A stretch of DNA of 64,000 bases from positions 141,822-205,821 of the forward strand of contig NZ_FPAB01000003.1 of NCBI RefSeq assembly GCF_900116145.1, written 5' to 3'. Shown piece by piece: positions 36,861-45,168 of this stretch (position 1 is its first letter; every line of letters begins with the position of its first letter). Both the position numbers and the translations under genes were made by a program. The DNA is from Streptomyces harbinensis (GTDB lineage Bacteria > Actinomycetota > Actinomycetes > Streptomycetales > Streptomycetaceae). The notes under the pieces were generated by a model. That model saw nothing but the letters and a program-made list of their open reading frames with translations. It had not been told where the DNA came from and made no database searches.

Positions 36861-36918
36861 GCGGGATAAGGGCGGGCGTCCTTATCCCGCCGCAATCCCG
36901 CGCGGGGTTGGATTGCGG
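36861..36918. promoter_or_regulatory. Two adjacent inverted repeats in the exporter/RR promoter
   Basis: Arms GCGGGATAAGG (36861-36871) and CCTTATCCCGC (36880-36890) form one repeat. CCGCAATCC (36890-36898) and GGATTGCGG (36910-36918) form a second that ends 1 bp before the response-regulator ATG. Both lie between the divergent exporter and two-component genes. They are candidate binding sites for the response regulator, or RNA hairpins limiting its translation. Confidence 0.6.
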
Positions 36919-36919
36919 C

Positions 36920-37582
36920 ATGAGGGTTCTGATCGCCGAGGACCACCGCGTACTCGCCCGCACCGTCGCCACCGGACTGCGCCGCCAGGCGATGGCGGTG
37001 GACGTCACCGGCTCGGGTGCCGAGGCCGAACGGATGTGCCTGCTCACCGCCTACGACGTGCTGATCCTCGACCGGGACCTGCCGGGCATGACCGGCGACG
37101 AGGTCTGCCGGCGGCTGCGCCGGCTCGTGGACCCGCCGCCGATCCTCCTGCTGACGGCGGCCGGCGAGCTGACCGACCGGGTGTACGGGCTCACCGCGCT
37201 CGGCGCCGACGACTATCTGGCCAAGCCGTTCGACTTCGCCGAACTCGTCGCCCGGGTCCGCGCGCTGAGCCGCCGCCCCCCGGCCGCCGCCCCCGGCGTG
37301 CTGCGCCACGCGGACATCGTGGTGGACCCGGCCCGCCACGAGGCGCGCGCGGCGGGCCGGGTGCTGGAGCTGACGCCCAAGGAGTTCGCGGTGCTGCACC
37401 GGCTCACGCAGGCCCGGGGCGCGGCCGTGCCGCACGGCGAACTGGTCCGCACCCTGTGGGACGAACACCTCGACCCCCGCACCGGCGCCGTCCGCGCCGT
37501 CGTCAGCCGGCTGCGCCGCAAACTGGGCGACGGCGGCACCATCTCGCCCGACACTGGCGACGGGTACCGGCTGTGCGGCTGA
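36920..37582 (+). CDS. OmpR-family response regulator
   Basis: This 220-residue regulator has a receiver domain (1-115) with acidic pocket ED at 7-8, phospho-acceptor D51 in LILDRDLPG and K102 in LAKPFDF. A winged-helix output domain follows (about 125-218: LELTPKEFAVLHRLTQA; VRAVVSRLRRKLGD). No ribosome site is visible before the ATG at 36920, and the region just upstream is an inverted repeat. The histidine-kinase gene overlaps its end. It probably controls the divergent ABC exporter. Confidence 0.95.
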   Translation: MRVLIAEDHRVLARTVATGLRRQAMAVDVTGSGAEAERMCLLTAYDVLILDRDLPGMTGDEVCRRLRRLVDPPPILLLTAAGELTDRVYGLTALGADDYLAKPFDFAELVARVRALSRRPPAAAPGVLRHADIVVDPARHEARAAGRVLELTPKEFAVLHRLTQARGAAVPHGELVRTLWDEHLDPRTGAVRAVVSRLRRKLGDGGTISPDTGDGYRLCG

Positions 37583-38772
37583 TCCGGAACCGGCCGTTCC
37601 GCGCCCGGCTGGCGCTGGCCTTCGCCGGGCTGTTCCTGCTGACGGGCACCGGGCTGCTGGCCTTCGTGGTGCTGCTGGCCCGGTACGGAACGGCGGAGCA
37701 GGTCAAGGGCATCGAGGTGACCCGGGGCGATTGGGAGGACACCGGAGAGGCGACCCGGGAGGCGACCGGGGAGGCGACGGGCGAACTGCTGCCCACCGGG
37801 GTGACGCAGCCCGGCGGCGGGGACGACTTCCTGGCGATCCGTCAGCTGGATCAGACCGTCCAGGCCGTCCAGGAGACGGCGTTGCGGCAGATGGTCCTGT
37901 GGTCGGCGGTCGGGCTGCTCCTGATGGCGGTGGTGGCCGGGCTGCTCGGCTGGTGGCTGGCCGGGCGGGCGCTGCGGCCGGTGGCGGCCATGACGGAGGC
38001 GACCCGGCGCATGAGCGAGCAGAATCTGCACCAGCGGCTGGCGCTCACCGGGCCGGACGACGAACTCCACCGGCTGGCCGACACCTTCGACGGCATGCTC
38101 GACCGGCTGGAGCGGTCCTTCGAGAGCCAGCGGCGGTTCGTCGCCAACGCCTCGCACGAACTGCGCACCCCGCTGGCGGTCCAGCGCGCGAGTCTGGAGG
38201 TCGGCCTGGCCGACCCGCTGCCGGACGGTCTCGCCGAGGTGCGCGAGGACCTGCTGACCGCCAACCGGGAGGCCGAGGCGCTGATCACCGCGCTGCTGCT
38301 GCTCGCCCGCAGCGACCGGGGCACCGAGGCGACCGAACCGGTGGACCTGGCGCAGGCCGCCCGCCAGGTGACGGCCGAACTGGCGGAGCCGGCCCGGGCG
38401 GCGGGTGTGACGGTCACGGTGGACGGCCCGCCGCTGACCGTCGTCGGCGACCCGGTGCTGCTGCGGCACCTGCTGACCAACCTCGTGGACAACGCGATCC
38501 GGTACAACCGCCCCGGCGGCCGGGTCCTGGTCGCCGTGGCAGACCGCGCTCTGACCGTCACCAACACCGGACCCACGATCGCGCCCAACCGGATTCCGGA
38601 CCTCTTCGAACCGTTCCGGCGTCTGGGCCAGGACCGCACCGGCACCACCGGCGCCACCGGACACGGTCTCGGCCTGTCCATCGTCCGCTCGATCGCGGCG
38701 GCGCACGGCACCCGGGCCACGGCCGAGCCCGGCCCGGGAGGCGGGCTGACCGTCACGGTCCGCTTCCCCTGA
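37573..38772 (+). CDS. Membrane sensor histidine kinase
   Basis: This 399-residue kinase has two membrane segments (LALAFAGLFLLTGTGLLAFV and LWSAVGLLLMAVVAGLLGWW). The short outside loop between them contains the repetitive GEATREATGEATGE (three 12-bp units at 37747-37782). HAMP (ALRPVAAMTEATRRM), HisKA with ANASHELRTPLAVQRAS, and HATPase boxes NLVDNAIRYN, and GHGLGLSIVRSIA follow. The GTG at 37573 overlaps the regulator gene by 10 bp. The small sensor loop suggests intramembrane sensing, in keeping with envelope-stress systems paired with MacB-like exporters. Confidence 0.94.
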   Translation: MRLIRNRPFRARLALAFAGLFLLTGTGLLAFVVLLARYGTAEQVKGIEVTRGDWEDTGEATREATGEATGELLPTGVTQPGGGDDFLAIRQLDQTVQAVQETALRQMVLWSAVGLLLMAVVAGLLGWWLAGRALRPVAAMTEATRRMSEQNLHQRLALTGPDDELHRLADTFDGMLDRLERSFESQRRFVANASHELRTPLAVQRASLEVGLADPLPDGLAEVREDLLTANREAEALITALLLLARSDRGTEATEPVDLAQAARQVTAELAEPARAAGVTVTVDGPPLTVVGDPVLLRHLLTNLVDNAIRYNRPGGRVLVAVADRALTVTNTGPTIAPNRIPDLFEPFRRLGQDRTGTTGATGHGLGLSIVRSIAAAHGTRATAEPGPGGGLTVTVRFP

Positions 38773-38803
38773 GTGGGGGCGGCACGCGGCGGACGCCCGG
38801 CCG

Positions 38804-39169
38804 CTACCCGGGGCGGCCGGAGAAGATCAGCCACAGCGCCCCGGCCGCCCCGGCCGCCGTGAGCAGGGTCAGCGCGGTCACCACGACGCGCAGGCCCAGC
38901 TCTTCGGCGGTGGGCCGCCGTAACTCCCCGGTGCCGTACACGGTCGGCTCCGCCGGGGCGTCGTGGTCGTAGCCGCCGACGTACCGCACCAGCCAGCCGG
39001 TGCACGGCTCGCAGGACGAGAACGGGGCGTGCCGGGCGCCGTGGATCACCGGCCCCAGCCAGATGACCGGGACGCCGTCCCGGCGGCACATCACGCACAG
39101 GCCGTTCTCCCACCAGCAGGTGAGGACGCCGGTACGGGCGAACAGCTGCGGCCCCTCCGGCAGCATCAC
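38804..39169 (-). CDS. Cysteine-containing small membrane protein
   Basis: This 121-residue protein has a cysteine-rich N-terminal half (TCWWENGLCVMCRRDG; SSCEPCTGW) and one C-terminal membrane segment (VVVTALTLLTAAGAAGALWL). The CxxC and CxxC-like pairs could bind zinc or form disulfides. The ATG at 39169 overlaps the stop of the upstream 73-residue gene (ATGA), so it is the last gene of a three-gene operon headed by an HATPase. The family is not recognised. Confidence 0.7.
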   Translation of the reverse strand: MMLPEGPQLFARTGVLTCWWENGLCVMCRRDGVPVIWLGPVIHGARHAPFSSCEPCTGWLVRYVGGYDHDAPAEPTVYGTGELRRPTAEELGLRVVVTALTLLTAAGAAGALWLIFSGRPG

Positions 39170-39387
39170 CGCACCCGTCGCAGGGGCGGGAAGTGGCGGG
39201 TCACCTCGATGGTGTGCAGCTTGCCGAGGACGTAGGTGTTGCCGTCCTCGAAGGTGAGCTTCTTGCGGGACGGGTACACCTCCCGCAACTCCCGGATGCG
39301 GTGCGGGATACCGCCGACCGCCACCACGTCCCCGACGCGGATGTCGGTGCCGTTGACGACGATCGTGCGGATCAGGGGATCGAACAC
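39166..39387 (-). CDS. 73-residue conserved-looking soluble protein
   Basis: This is a small beta-rich protein (FDPLIRTIVVNGTDIRVGD; RKKLTFEDGNTYVLGKLHTI). The GTG at 39387 has a strong GGGAGGG ribosome site. It lies within the last codons of the HATPase gene (16-bp overlap), and its own stop overlaps the next ATG. It resembles small Streptomyces proteins found beside XRE/DUF397 modules. I do not know its function. Confidence 0.7.
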   Translation of the reverse strand: MFDPLIRTIVVNGTDIRVGDVVAVGGIPHRIRELREVYPSRKKLTFEDGNTYVLGKLHTIEVTRHFPPLRRVR

Positions 39388-39776
39388 GGGCCCTCCCGGA
39401 GAGTGAAGATGAGGCTCTTGCCGTTCGCGGTCCGCTCGGTCCGCCAGTGCGCGGCGAGCAGATCGAGGAGTTCGAGACCGCGCCCCGATTCGTCCTGGAC
39501 GTGCGCCTGTCGCCGCACCGGAACGGCCGGGCACCGGTCGTGCACCTCCACCTGGACGGTGCCGGCGAGCGGTGAGTGACACAGCACGTCGAACGAGTCG
39601 CCTGCGGCGTGCAGGACGGCGTTGGTGGCCAGTTCGGAGATGAGCAGTTCGACGGCGTCCCGATCCACGGTGGGGAAGGGCGCGTACGCCTCCACCGCTA
39701 TCCGCCGGGCACGGCGGACGGACGCCGCGACGCAGGGGTACCGACCGACAGCCAACACGAATCCGCGCTCAAGCAT
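39372..39776 (-). CDS. Anti-sigma-like HATPase (RsbW type)
   Basis: This 134-residue GHKL ATPase-like protein has the N box LLISELATNAVLHAAG and the G box DESGRGLELLDLLAAHW, and ends with GKSLIFTLREG. These stand-alone HATPase proteins are numerous in Streptomyces and are often next to XRE(DUF5753)-DUF397 pairs, as here. They may act as anti-sigma-type switches in development. It is the first gene of a minus-strand operon, divergent from the XRE gene across about 205 bp. Confidence 0.9.
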   Translation of the reverse strand: MLERGFVLAVGRYPCVAASVRRARRIAVEAYAPFPTVDRDAVELLISELATNAVLHAAGDSFDVLCHSPLAGTVQVEVHDRCPAVPVRRQAHVQDESGRGLELLDLLAAHWRTERTANGKSLIFTLREGPCSIP

Positions 39777-39981
39777 GGGGAGTTCCTTCCGGCCGACCGC
39801 GCACGATCAGGGCTCACGCCCAGCGACGGTATGGTGTCGGGGCGTACACAGAAGAGTGTTGGGCATATCCGCGTGAGTATGCAAGACAGTCGCGCGGATT
39901 CACCCGTTAGGGGCCGTGGGGCCCAGGTGTGCCGCGCTAGGCTGACGCGTGGCGGGGTTCGACGAAGGCAAGGGGAGAACT

Positions 39982-40857
39982 GTGTCGACGAGCGTCAACA
40001 CCAGCGCACTGGCGATTCAGCGGGACGTCGGCGCGGAACTGCGCCGCCTCCGTCTGGAGGCCGGCTTCGCGACGCAGACGGCAGCCGCCAAGCAGTTGAA
40101 GTGCTCGCAGAACAAGATCTCGTACGTGGAGAGCGGCAAACGCTGGCCGGACGACGCGCTGCTGAAGCGGATGCTGAAGGTGTACGGCGTCGAGGAGCCC
40201 AAGCGCACCGAGATCCTGACGACCATCCGGACGGGCAAGTCGATCGACCGGTCGTGGTGGCAGGAGCCGAAGTATCGGAGTCTGATCACCGGCGGGTTCG
40301 GACGGATCTTCCCTCTCGAAGACGCCGCCGATACGCTCTGGGTGCATTCGGGAACTTACGTGCCGGGGCTGCTCCAGACGAAGGGCTACATCGAGGCGCT
40401 GGCTGCCTTCGGTCAGAAGGATGAGAGTCGGCAACATCGCGAACTTTTCGTGGAGACACGACTGCGAAGGCAGCAGATCCTGACCCGCAGCCAGCCTGTC
40501 ACGCTGCAAGCATTGTTCTTGGAGTCAGCGCTGCGCCCGGTGGTCGGAGGACCGGACATCATGCGCGGCCAGCTCCAACACCTGCGCAAGATGGCTGAGC
40601 GGCCGAATGTCAGCCTGCGAGTCATCCCTTTCTCCGCCGGAGCGGGGGCGACCGCCGGTGCGCCTTTCAACGTGTTCAGATTTCCCGGAACTCACAACAA
40701 GATCGTGGCCATCCATGAGATGCCACGCGGCGATGGTGAGGTTGCAGACCCAGCTGAGGTCAGGCGCATGCGTCGGCGTTTCAGCGACCTGGCTGAAGTG
40801 GCACTGAGTACCGCAGAGACAGTTGACCTCATGGAAGAGATTGAGAAGGCGCTATGA
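39982..40857 (+). CDS. XRE regulator with DUF5753 domain
   Basis: This 291-residue regulator has an N-terminal helix-turn-helix (ELRRLRLEAGFATQTAAAKQ; QNKISYVESGKRWPDD) and a C-terminal DUF5753 domain (YVPGLLQTKGYIEALAAF; LRVIPFSAGAGATAGAPFNVF, in parts; a final LMEEIEKAL). The GTG at 39982 follows AGGGGAGAACT; a GTG at 39949 lacks a site. Third-position GC is lower than in the neighbours, notably in 40400-40850. The WhiJ-like family pairs with small DUF397 proteins; here the DUF397 gene overlaps by 4 bp. Confidence 0.93.
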   Translation: MSTSVNTSALAIQRDVGAELRRLRLEAGFATQTAAAKQLKCSQNKISYVESGKRWPDDALLKRMLKVYGVEEPKRTEILTTIRTGKSIDRSWWQEPKYRSLITGGFGRIFPLEDAADTLWVHSGTYVPGLLQTKGYIEALAAFGQKDESRQHRELFVETRLRRQQILTRSQPVTLQALFLESALRPVVGGPDIMRGQLQHLRKMAERPNVSLRVIPFSAGAGATAGAPFNVFRFPGTHNKIVAIHEMPRGDGEVADPAEVRRMRRRFSDLAEVALSTAETVDLMEEIEKAL

Positions 40858-41090
40858 CCCACCCGAAGTCCGAACTGTACGCAGCCCCGCTTTCCGGCGA
40901 GTGGATCAAGTCCAGCCTCAGCTCGCCGAACGCCGACGCCTGCGTCCGCCTGATGAAGATAGACGGCGGTGTCGCCGTGGACGACTCCAAGCGGCCCGAC
41001 CTCGCTCCGCTCCGCTACACGCGGGCCGAGCTGGCGGCCTTCCTTCAGGCGGCCAAGGCCGGGGAGTTCGATCACCTCCTGGAGGGGTGA
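40854..41090 (+). CDS. DUF397 protein
   Basis: This 78-residue DUF397 protein contains WIKSSLSSPNADACVRLMK, the defining W-x-KSS...C-V motif, VAVDDSKRPD, and YTRAELAAFLQAAKAGEFD at the end. The ATG at 40854 overlaps the XRE stop (ATGA). In the well-studied whiJ and abaA-type loci the DUF397 partner antagonises or modulates the XRE repressor, and the same relation is likely here. Confidence 0.95.
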   Translation: MTHPKSELYAAPLSGEWIKSSLSSPNADACVRLMKIDGGVAVDDSKRPDLAPLRYTRAELAAFLQAAKAGEFDHLLEG

Positions 41091-41141
41091 TCCTCGGACC
41101 GCCGAGACGGCGGTGCGCAACTCCCCGACCGGGGCGCAGGC

Positions 41142-41885
41142 TCAGCCGGGGAGCCGGTAGACCGACACGTGGGAGGGCGACTCGGCGGTGAACTCGCCGC
41201 CCGTCCAGTCCGCGTGGCGTGACTCCAGCTCGAAGCCCGCCAGTTCGGCCATGAGGTCGAGTTCGGCCGGCCAGATGTACCGGTGCGGGCTGCGGAACAG
41301 GTGGGCTTCCCGCCCCTCCCCGAACCGGAAGTGGTGCGAGACGACGTGCTGGCGCACCGGATCGTAGGTGTCCAGGCCGATGTACCCGCTCTCCGTGTTG
41401 CACACCATGGCCTGCTGGCCCGGCGGCAGTTTCCGGAGTTCGGGCACCCACAGTTCGATGACGAACCGTCCGCCGGGTGCGAGGTGGCGGGCGGCGTTGC
41501 GGAAGCAGGTGACCTGCTCGGCCTGGGTGAGGAGGTTGGAAATGGTGTTGTCGACCAGGTAGACGAGCCGGAAGGTGCCCGGCACGGTCGTCGTGGCCAT
41601 GTCGCCCACGGTGACCGGGATGGTGTCCTCGTCCACCTTGGTGCGCAGTTGCTCGATCATCGGACGGGAGAGTTCGATGCCCGTGACCGGTACCCCGCGC
41701 TGGGCGAGCGGGACGGCGACCCGTCCCGTACCGATCGCGAACTCCAGTACCGGCCCGCCGTTCGCGAGTGCGGTGAGGCGGCTCACCGTGGGGTCGATGA
41801 CCTCGGGCGCGAACCTGCCGGTGCCCGGACTGTCGTAGTTGCGTGCCGTTTCCTGGTCCCAGATCTCTTCCTGTGACGGAGGCAT
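41142..41885 (-). CDS. SAM-dependent class I methyltransferase
   Basis: This 247-residue methyltransferase has motif I VLEFAIGTGRVAVPLA, then VTGIELSRPMIEQL, FRLVYLVDNTISNL (motif for motif II/post I) and HLAPGGRFVIELWVP. A C-terminal beta region (RYIWPAELDLMAELAGFELE) is common to small-molecule methyltransferases. The start at ATG 41885 gives the MPPSQEEIWDQETARNYD opening typical of the group. It converges with the DUF397 gene. The substrate is unknown. Confidence 0.9.
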   Translation of the reverse strand: MPPSQEEIWDQETARNYDSPGTGRFAPEVIDPTVSRLTALANGGPVLEFAIGTGRVAVPLAQRGVPVTGIELSRPMIEQLRTKVDEDTIPVTVGDMATTTVPGTFRLVYLVDNTISNLLTQAEQVTCFRNAARHLAPGGRFVIELWVPELRKLPPGQQAMVCNTESGYIGLDTYDPVRQHVVSHHFRFGEGREAHLFRSPHRYIWPAELDLMAELAGFELESRHADWTGGEFTAESPSHVSVYRLPG

Positions 41886-42120
41886 GCGGGCCAGGATTCC
41901 GGATGCCGGCACCGGTGTCGAAGCGTTTTCCGCCCGCCGGGAACCCCGAAGTGTCCTGCGGGCGCCCCCCGACACCTCCCGGGGGCGTCCGTCAGAACCT
42001 GTTCCCGGCCCAGGGTTGTGCCGGAGGTCCTTCTCGCGGTGCAATCACCACATCGGTTGGCGACTGGAGCGTGCCGCGGCGACTCCGGGTGCTCGTGCCG
42101 TTGGGTGGTGAAAGGCTCGC

Positions 42121-42741
42121 ATGCTGGACCCGCAGTGGGTGTTTCTCAGCGCGGTGCTCGGCCTGGCGGGGAGCGTCCGGTATGCCTTCGCGACGGTGAG
42201 GGGTACGGCGCGTCCGAATGTGGTGACGTGGGCGCTCTGGGCGGCCGTACCGCTGATCGGGTTTTCCGCGCAGCTCGACGCCGGTGTCGGTTTGCCGGCC
42301 GTTCAGACGCTGGCGGCGGGTGCCGGGCCGGTCGCGGTCGTGGCGTGTGGGCTGCTGACCCGGCACCTCCTGGTGCGGATCAGTACCTTCGACAAGGTGT
42401 GCGCGGTGGTCGCGGCCATCGCGCTCGTGGTGTGGCTGGTGCTGGACCAGGCCCCGTTGGCGGTGGTGTGCGTCGTCGTGGCCGACGCCGTCGCGGCGTT
42501 GCCGACGCTCGTGAAAGCCTGGCGCGATCCGTGTTCGGAGAATCTGCTGTTCTATGTCCTGGTCGGCATCGGTGCCGCGGTGACGCTCATGACGATCACT
42601 TCGTGGGAGCCCGAGTCCTGGGCGTTCGCGGCCTATGTGTGCGCCCTGTGCACTGTGCTCGGCGGAACGGTGTTCACCCGGCGGCGAGTTCTCCGGCGAG
42701 TTCTCCAGCGGCCGGGGCCTGGTCCCGGGCACCACGGATGA
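42121..42741 (+). CDS. Integral membrane protein, about six segments
   Basis: This is a 206-residue membrane protein with hydrophobic segments throughout: VFLSAVLGLAGSVRYAFA, WALWAAVPLIGFSAQL, PVAVVACGLLTRHLL, VVAAIALVVWLVL, LAVVCVVVADAVAAL, FYVLVGIGAAVTLM and FAAYVCALCTVLGG. An RPNVVTWALW block and an internal KAWRDPCSEN loop recall PQ-loop-like proteins, but the match is loose. The start at ATG 42121 follows GGTGAAAGG. It stands alone between the methyltransferase and TetR genes. The role is unknown. Confidence 0.75.
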   Translation: MLDPQWVFLSAVLGLAGSVRYAFATVRGTARPNVVTWALWAAVPLIGFSAQLDAGVGLPAVQTLAAGAGPVAVVACGLLTRHLLVRISTFDKVCAVVAAIALVVWLVLDQAPLAVVCVVVADAVAALPTLVKAWRDPCSENLLFYVLVGIGAAVTLMTITSWEPESWAFAAYVCALCTVLGGTVFTRRRVLRRVLQRPGPGPGHHG

Positions 42742-42785
42742 GTGTGCTGTTCAGCGGCTGATGCGCCTGGACAGGCAACGGGTGC

Positions 42786-43415
42786 TCAGCCGCCGAGCGG
42801 CCAGCCGTGCAGGGCCATGTCCGCCACGTGCTGCAGTTCCTCGCGGGTGGCCCCGCTCGCCGCCTGGACGGCGAGGCCGTTGGCGAAGGTCATCAGGTAG
42901 CGGGCGAGCCGTTCGGGGTCGGCTCCGGGGGGCAGGTCGCCCTCGTCGACGGCCTGCCGGAGCCGGTCGCGCAGCAGGCCGACGCCCCCGTTGCGCCAGT
43001 CGGCGAGCGTGTCCCGGGCGGTACGCCCCGTCTCCCCGGCGGCCAGAGCGCCCTGGACGCCGAGGCAGCCGGCGGGGCACCCGGGGCGGGTGGAGAGCTC
43101 GACGGCGCCGTTCAGGAAGGCGGTGGCCACACCCAGGGCGGTCGGCTCCCGCAGCGCCCGGGCCACATAGGAGGCGGGGCCCTCGGTGTAGCGGTCCAGG
43201 GCCTTGCGGAACAGCTCCTCCTTGTTGCCGAAGGCCGCGTACATGCTGGTGCGGGTGATGCCCATGGCGGCGGTGAGGTCGGTGAGGCTGGCGCCGTCGT
43301 AACCCTGCTCCCAGAAGACCCGCATGGCCGCTTCGAGCGCCGCGTCGGCGTCGAATCCGCGCGGCCGGCCGATCGGCCCCTTCGGTCGTGTCTCCCGCGT
43401 GTCCCGCGTGTCCAT
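42786..43415 (-). CDS. TetR family repressor with Cys pair
   Basis: This 209-residue repressor has a DNA-binding domain ending [22 protein letters not shown] (in parts, about 45-66) and a TetR_C domain with the cysteine-bearing [17 protein letters not shown]. Related regulators (YxaF/LmrA/AcrR-like group controlling SDRs) carry this PGCPxGCL motif. It is divergent from an SDR gene with two CCGATCGG-centred palindromes between them, so it very probably represses that SDR and itself. Confidence 0.93.
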   Translation of the reverse strand: MDTRDTRETRPKGPIGRPRGFDADAALEAAMRVFWEQGYDGASLTDLTAAMGITRTSMYAAFGNKEELFRKALDRYTEGPASYVARALREPTALGVATAFLNGAVELSTRPGCPAGCLGVQGALAAGETGRTARDTLADWRNGGVGLLRDRLRQAVDEGDLPPGADPERLARYLMTFANGLAVQAASGATREELQHVADMALHGWPLGG

Positions 43416-43433
43416 GCGGCCACTCTACCTCTT

Positions 43434-43490
43434 CCGTACCGATCGGTTCGGATGTGCTACGTTCTCTTTCGGTACCGATCGGTACCGAAA
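43434..43490. promoter_or_regulatory. Two TetR operators, one a 24-bp perfect palindrome
   Basis: A perfect 24-bp palindrome at 43467-43490 has half-site TTTCGGTACCGA. A second 18-bp site at 43434-43451, CCGTACCGATCGGTTCGG, is symmetric at 8 of 9 pairs. Both centre on CCGATCGG. The first ends 18 bp before the SDR ATG and the second begins 18 bp from the TetR ATG. Confidence 0.85.
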
Positions 43491-43508
43491 TCTATGGAGG
43501 GCAGTCGC

Positions 43509-44261
43509 ATGGGGCAGCTTGAGGGCAAGACGGCCGTGATCACCGGTGGTCACACCGGGATCGGCCTGGCCAGTGCCGTACGGCTGGCGGCCGAGGGCGC
43601 GCACGTGTTCATCATCGGGAGGCGTGAGCCCGAACTGGCCGCCGCTGTCGGGACCATCGGCGCGGCATCGGTGACGGCCGTACCGGGGGACATCACCGAC
43701 CCGGCCGACCTGGACCGGCTGTACGCGGCGGTCCGCGCCCGGGGACGCGGTCTCGACGTGGTCTTCGCGAACTCGGCGGCTGCCCTGTTCGCGACGCTGG
43801 AAGACACCACCGAGGAGCAGATCGACCGGGTGCTCGGCGTCAACGTACGGGGCACGCTGCTCACCGTGCAGAAGGCGCTGCCGCTGCTCAACGACGGCGC
43901 CTCGGTGATCCTCAACGCCTCGACCGCCGCCGACAACGGTACCGAGGCGTTCGGCCTGTACGCGGCGTCCAAGGCCGCCGTCCGGTCCTTCGCCCGGACC
44001 TGGGCCAACGAACTGAAGAGCCGGGGCGTCCGGGTCAACGCCATCTCGCCGGGGCCGATCGACACGACCGGGATCACGGAACTGTTCGGAGGCGAGGAGA
44101 ACGCGGCTGTCGCCCGCGCCCACCTGGCGACGGACACCGCCATCGGCCGGATGGGGCACCCGGAGGAGGTCGCCGGGGTGGTGGCCTTCCTCGCCTCCGA
44201 GCAGAGCAGCTTCATGCTCGGCGCCAATGTGTACGTGGACGGGGGCGAGAACCAGATCTGA
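43509..44261 (+). CDS. Short-chain dehydrogenase/reductase
   Basis: This 250-residue classical SDR has ITGGHTGIGLA (cofactor loop, residues 11-21), FANSAAA (the NNAG position), ILNAST (catalytic Ser) and LYAASKAA with Y151 and K155. The C-terminus ends SSFMLGANVYVDGGENQI. Unlike the SDR at 4044-4808, the catalytic tetrad is intact. GGAGG precedes the ATG. It is the probable target of the divergent TetR. Confidence 0.95.
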   Translation: MGQLEGKTAVITGGHTGIGLASAVRLAAEGAHVFIIGRREPELAAAVGTIGAASVTAVPGDITDPADLDRLYAAVRARGRGLDVVFANSAAALFATLEDTTEEQIDRVLGVNVRGTLLTVQKALPLLNDGASVILNASTAADNGTEAFGLYAASKAAVRSFARTWANELKSRGVRVNAISPGPIDTTGITELFGGEENAAVARAHLATDTAIGRMGHPEEVAGVVAFLASEQSSFMLGANVYVDGGENQI

Positions 44262-44385
44262 GCCGTGGGCGGGCGGGAGACGCACGGGGAGGCGGCGGGC
44301 GGCGGGCGGCGGGTACCGGCGTGGTGGTGCGGGTGTGTCGCGACGTGTCCGGCTGGCCGTCCGGGTACCGCGCCGTGCCGGGTGG

Positions 44386-44976
44386 CTACGGCACGGTGCC
44401 ACCGGACGCCGCGCCGGATTCGAGGAAGTCCAGCACCCGGCGCCAGGTCAGCTCGGCGGCGGCCGGGTCGTGGTCGTCGAGCTGGGCGTCGGTGTAGAAG
44501 TGGCCGGCCCCGGGATAGCGGAAGACCTCCAGGGCGACCTCCCGTTCCCGCGAGGCGCGATGGAGCGCGGCCACGCTGTCCGGCGGCACGAAGGCGTCCG
44601 GTGCGGCCGCGTGCAGTTGTACCGGCGTGCCCGGGCGTACGGACGCGGGCACCTCGGCCGGGGCGTGCAGCAGCAGCACACCGGCGGTGGCGGTGCGCTC
44701 GGGCCAGAGATCGGTGACGACGCCGGTGCCCATGGAGACGCCGGCGAGCACGGTCTCGTCCGGCAGGTTCCGCAGTGCCTGCCGGGCACGGTCGGTCACC
44801 GCTGCCCAGCCCACCCGGTCGAGCAGTGCGAACCCCTGGTCAACGGTGGTCGCGGTCTCGCCGCCGAAGAGGTCGGGCGTGACCACCTGGTGCCCGGCGC
44901 GCCGCAGTCGTTCGGCGGCGAGGCGTTCCACCGGGCGCAGGCCGAGTACGGAGTGGAACAGCGCGATGTGGGCCAT
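44386..44976 (-). CDS. Dienelactone hydrolase-like protein with Ser nucleophile
   Basis: This is a 196-residue alpha/beta hydrolase of DLH size. It starts AHIALFHSVLGLRPVERLAA. The nucleophile elbow is LAGVSMGTG, so a serine stands where classical dienelactone hydrolase has cysteine. VPPDSVAALH and YPGAGHFYTDAQ hold the probable acid and histidine. Residues 1-12 of a longer reading (from 45012) are disfavoured. The gene has the region 44977-45168 upstream without a clear promoter. Substrates of DLH-like hydrolases in actinomycetes are mostly unknown. Confidence 0.85.
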   Translation of the reverse strand: MAHIALFHSVLGLRPVERLAAERLRRAGHQVVTPDLFGGETATTVDQGFALLDRVGWAAVTDRARQALRNLPDETVLAGVSMGTGVVTDLWPERTATAGVLLLHAPAEVPASVRPGTPVQLHAAAPDAFVPPDSVAALHRASREREVALEVFRYPGAGHFYTDAQLDDHDPAAAELTWRRVLDFLESGAASGGTVP

Positions 44977-45168
44977 CGCGCCATCCTGCCCCACGGTGAT
45001 GGCTGCCGCCATGACGGGCCGTCACCGTCGCCGTTGTCCTGCGGTCCTCACGCTCGGCACGGCGGTGCCGGTGCCGGTGCACGCAGCCGGGCGAGCCGGC
45101 CGCCGTACGTCCGGTCGCCGCCGCCCGGGGCGACCCGGGAGCCGGCGGGCGAGGGCCGTGCAGAGGGC

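Noticed and set aside
44977..45168. Small gene between the hydrolase and MarR-GNAT genes
   Set aside because: Only Arg/Gly/Ala-rich frames without a ribosome site or recognisable motif.
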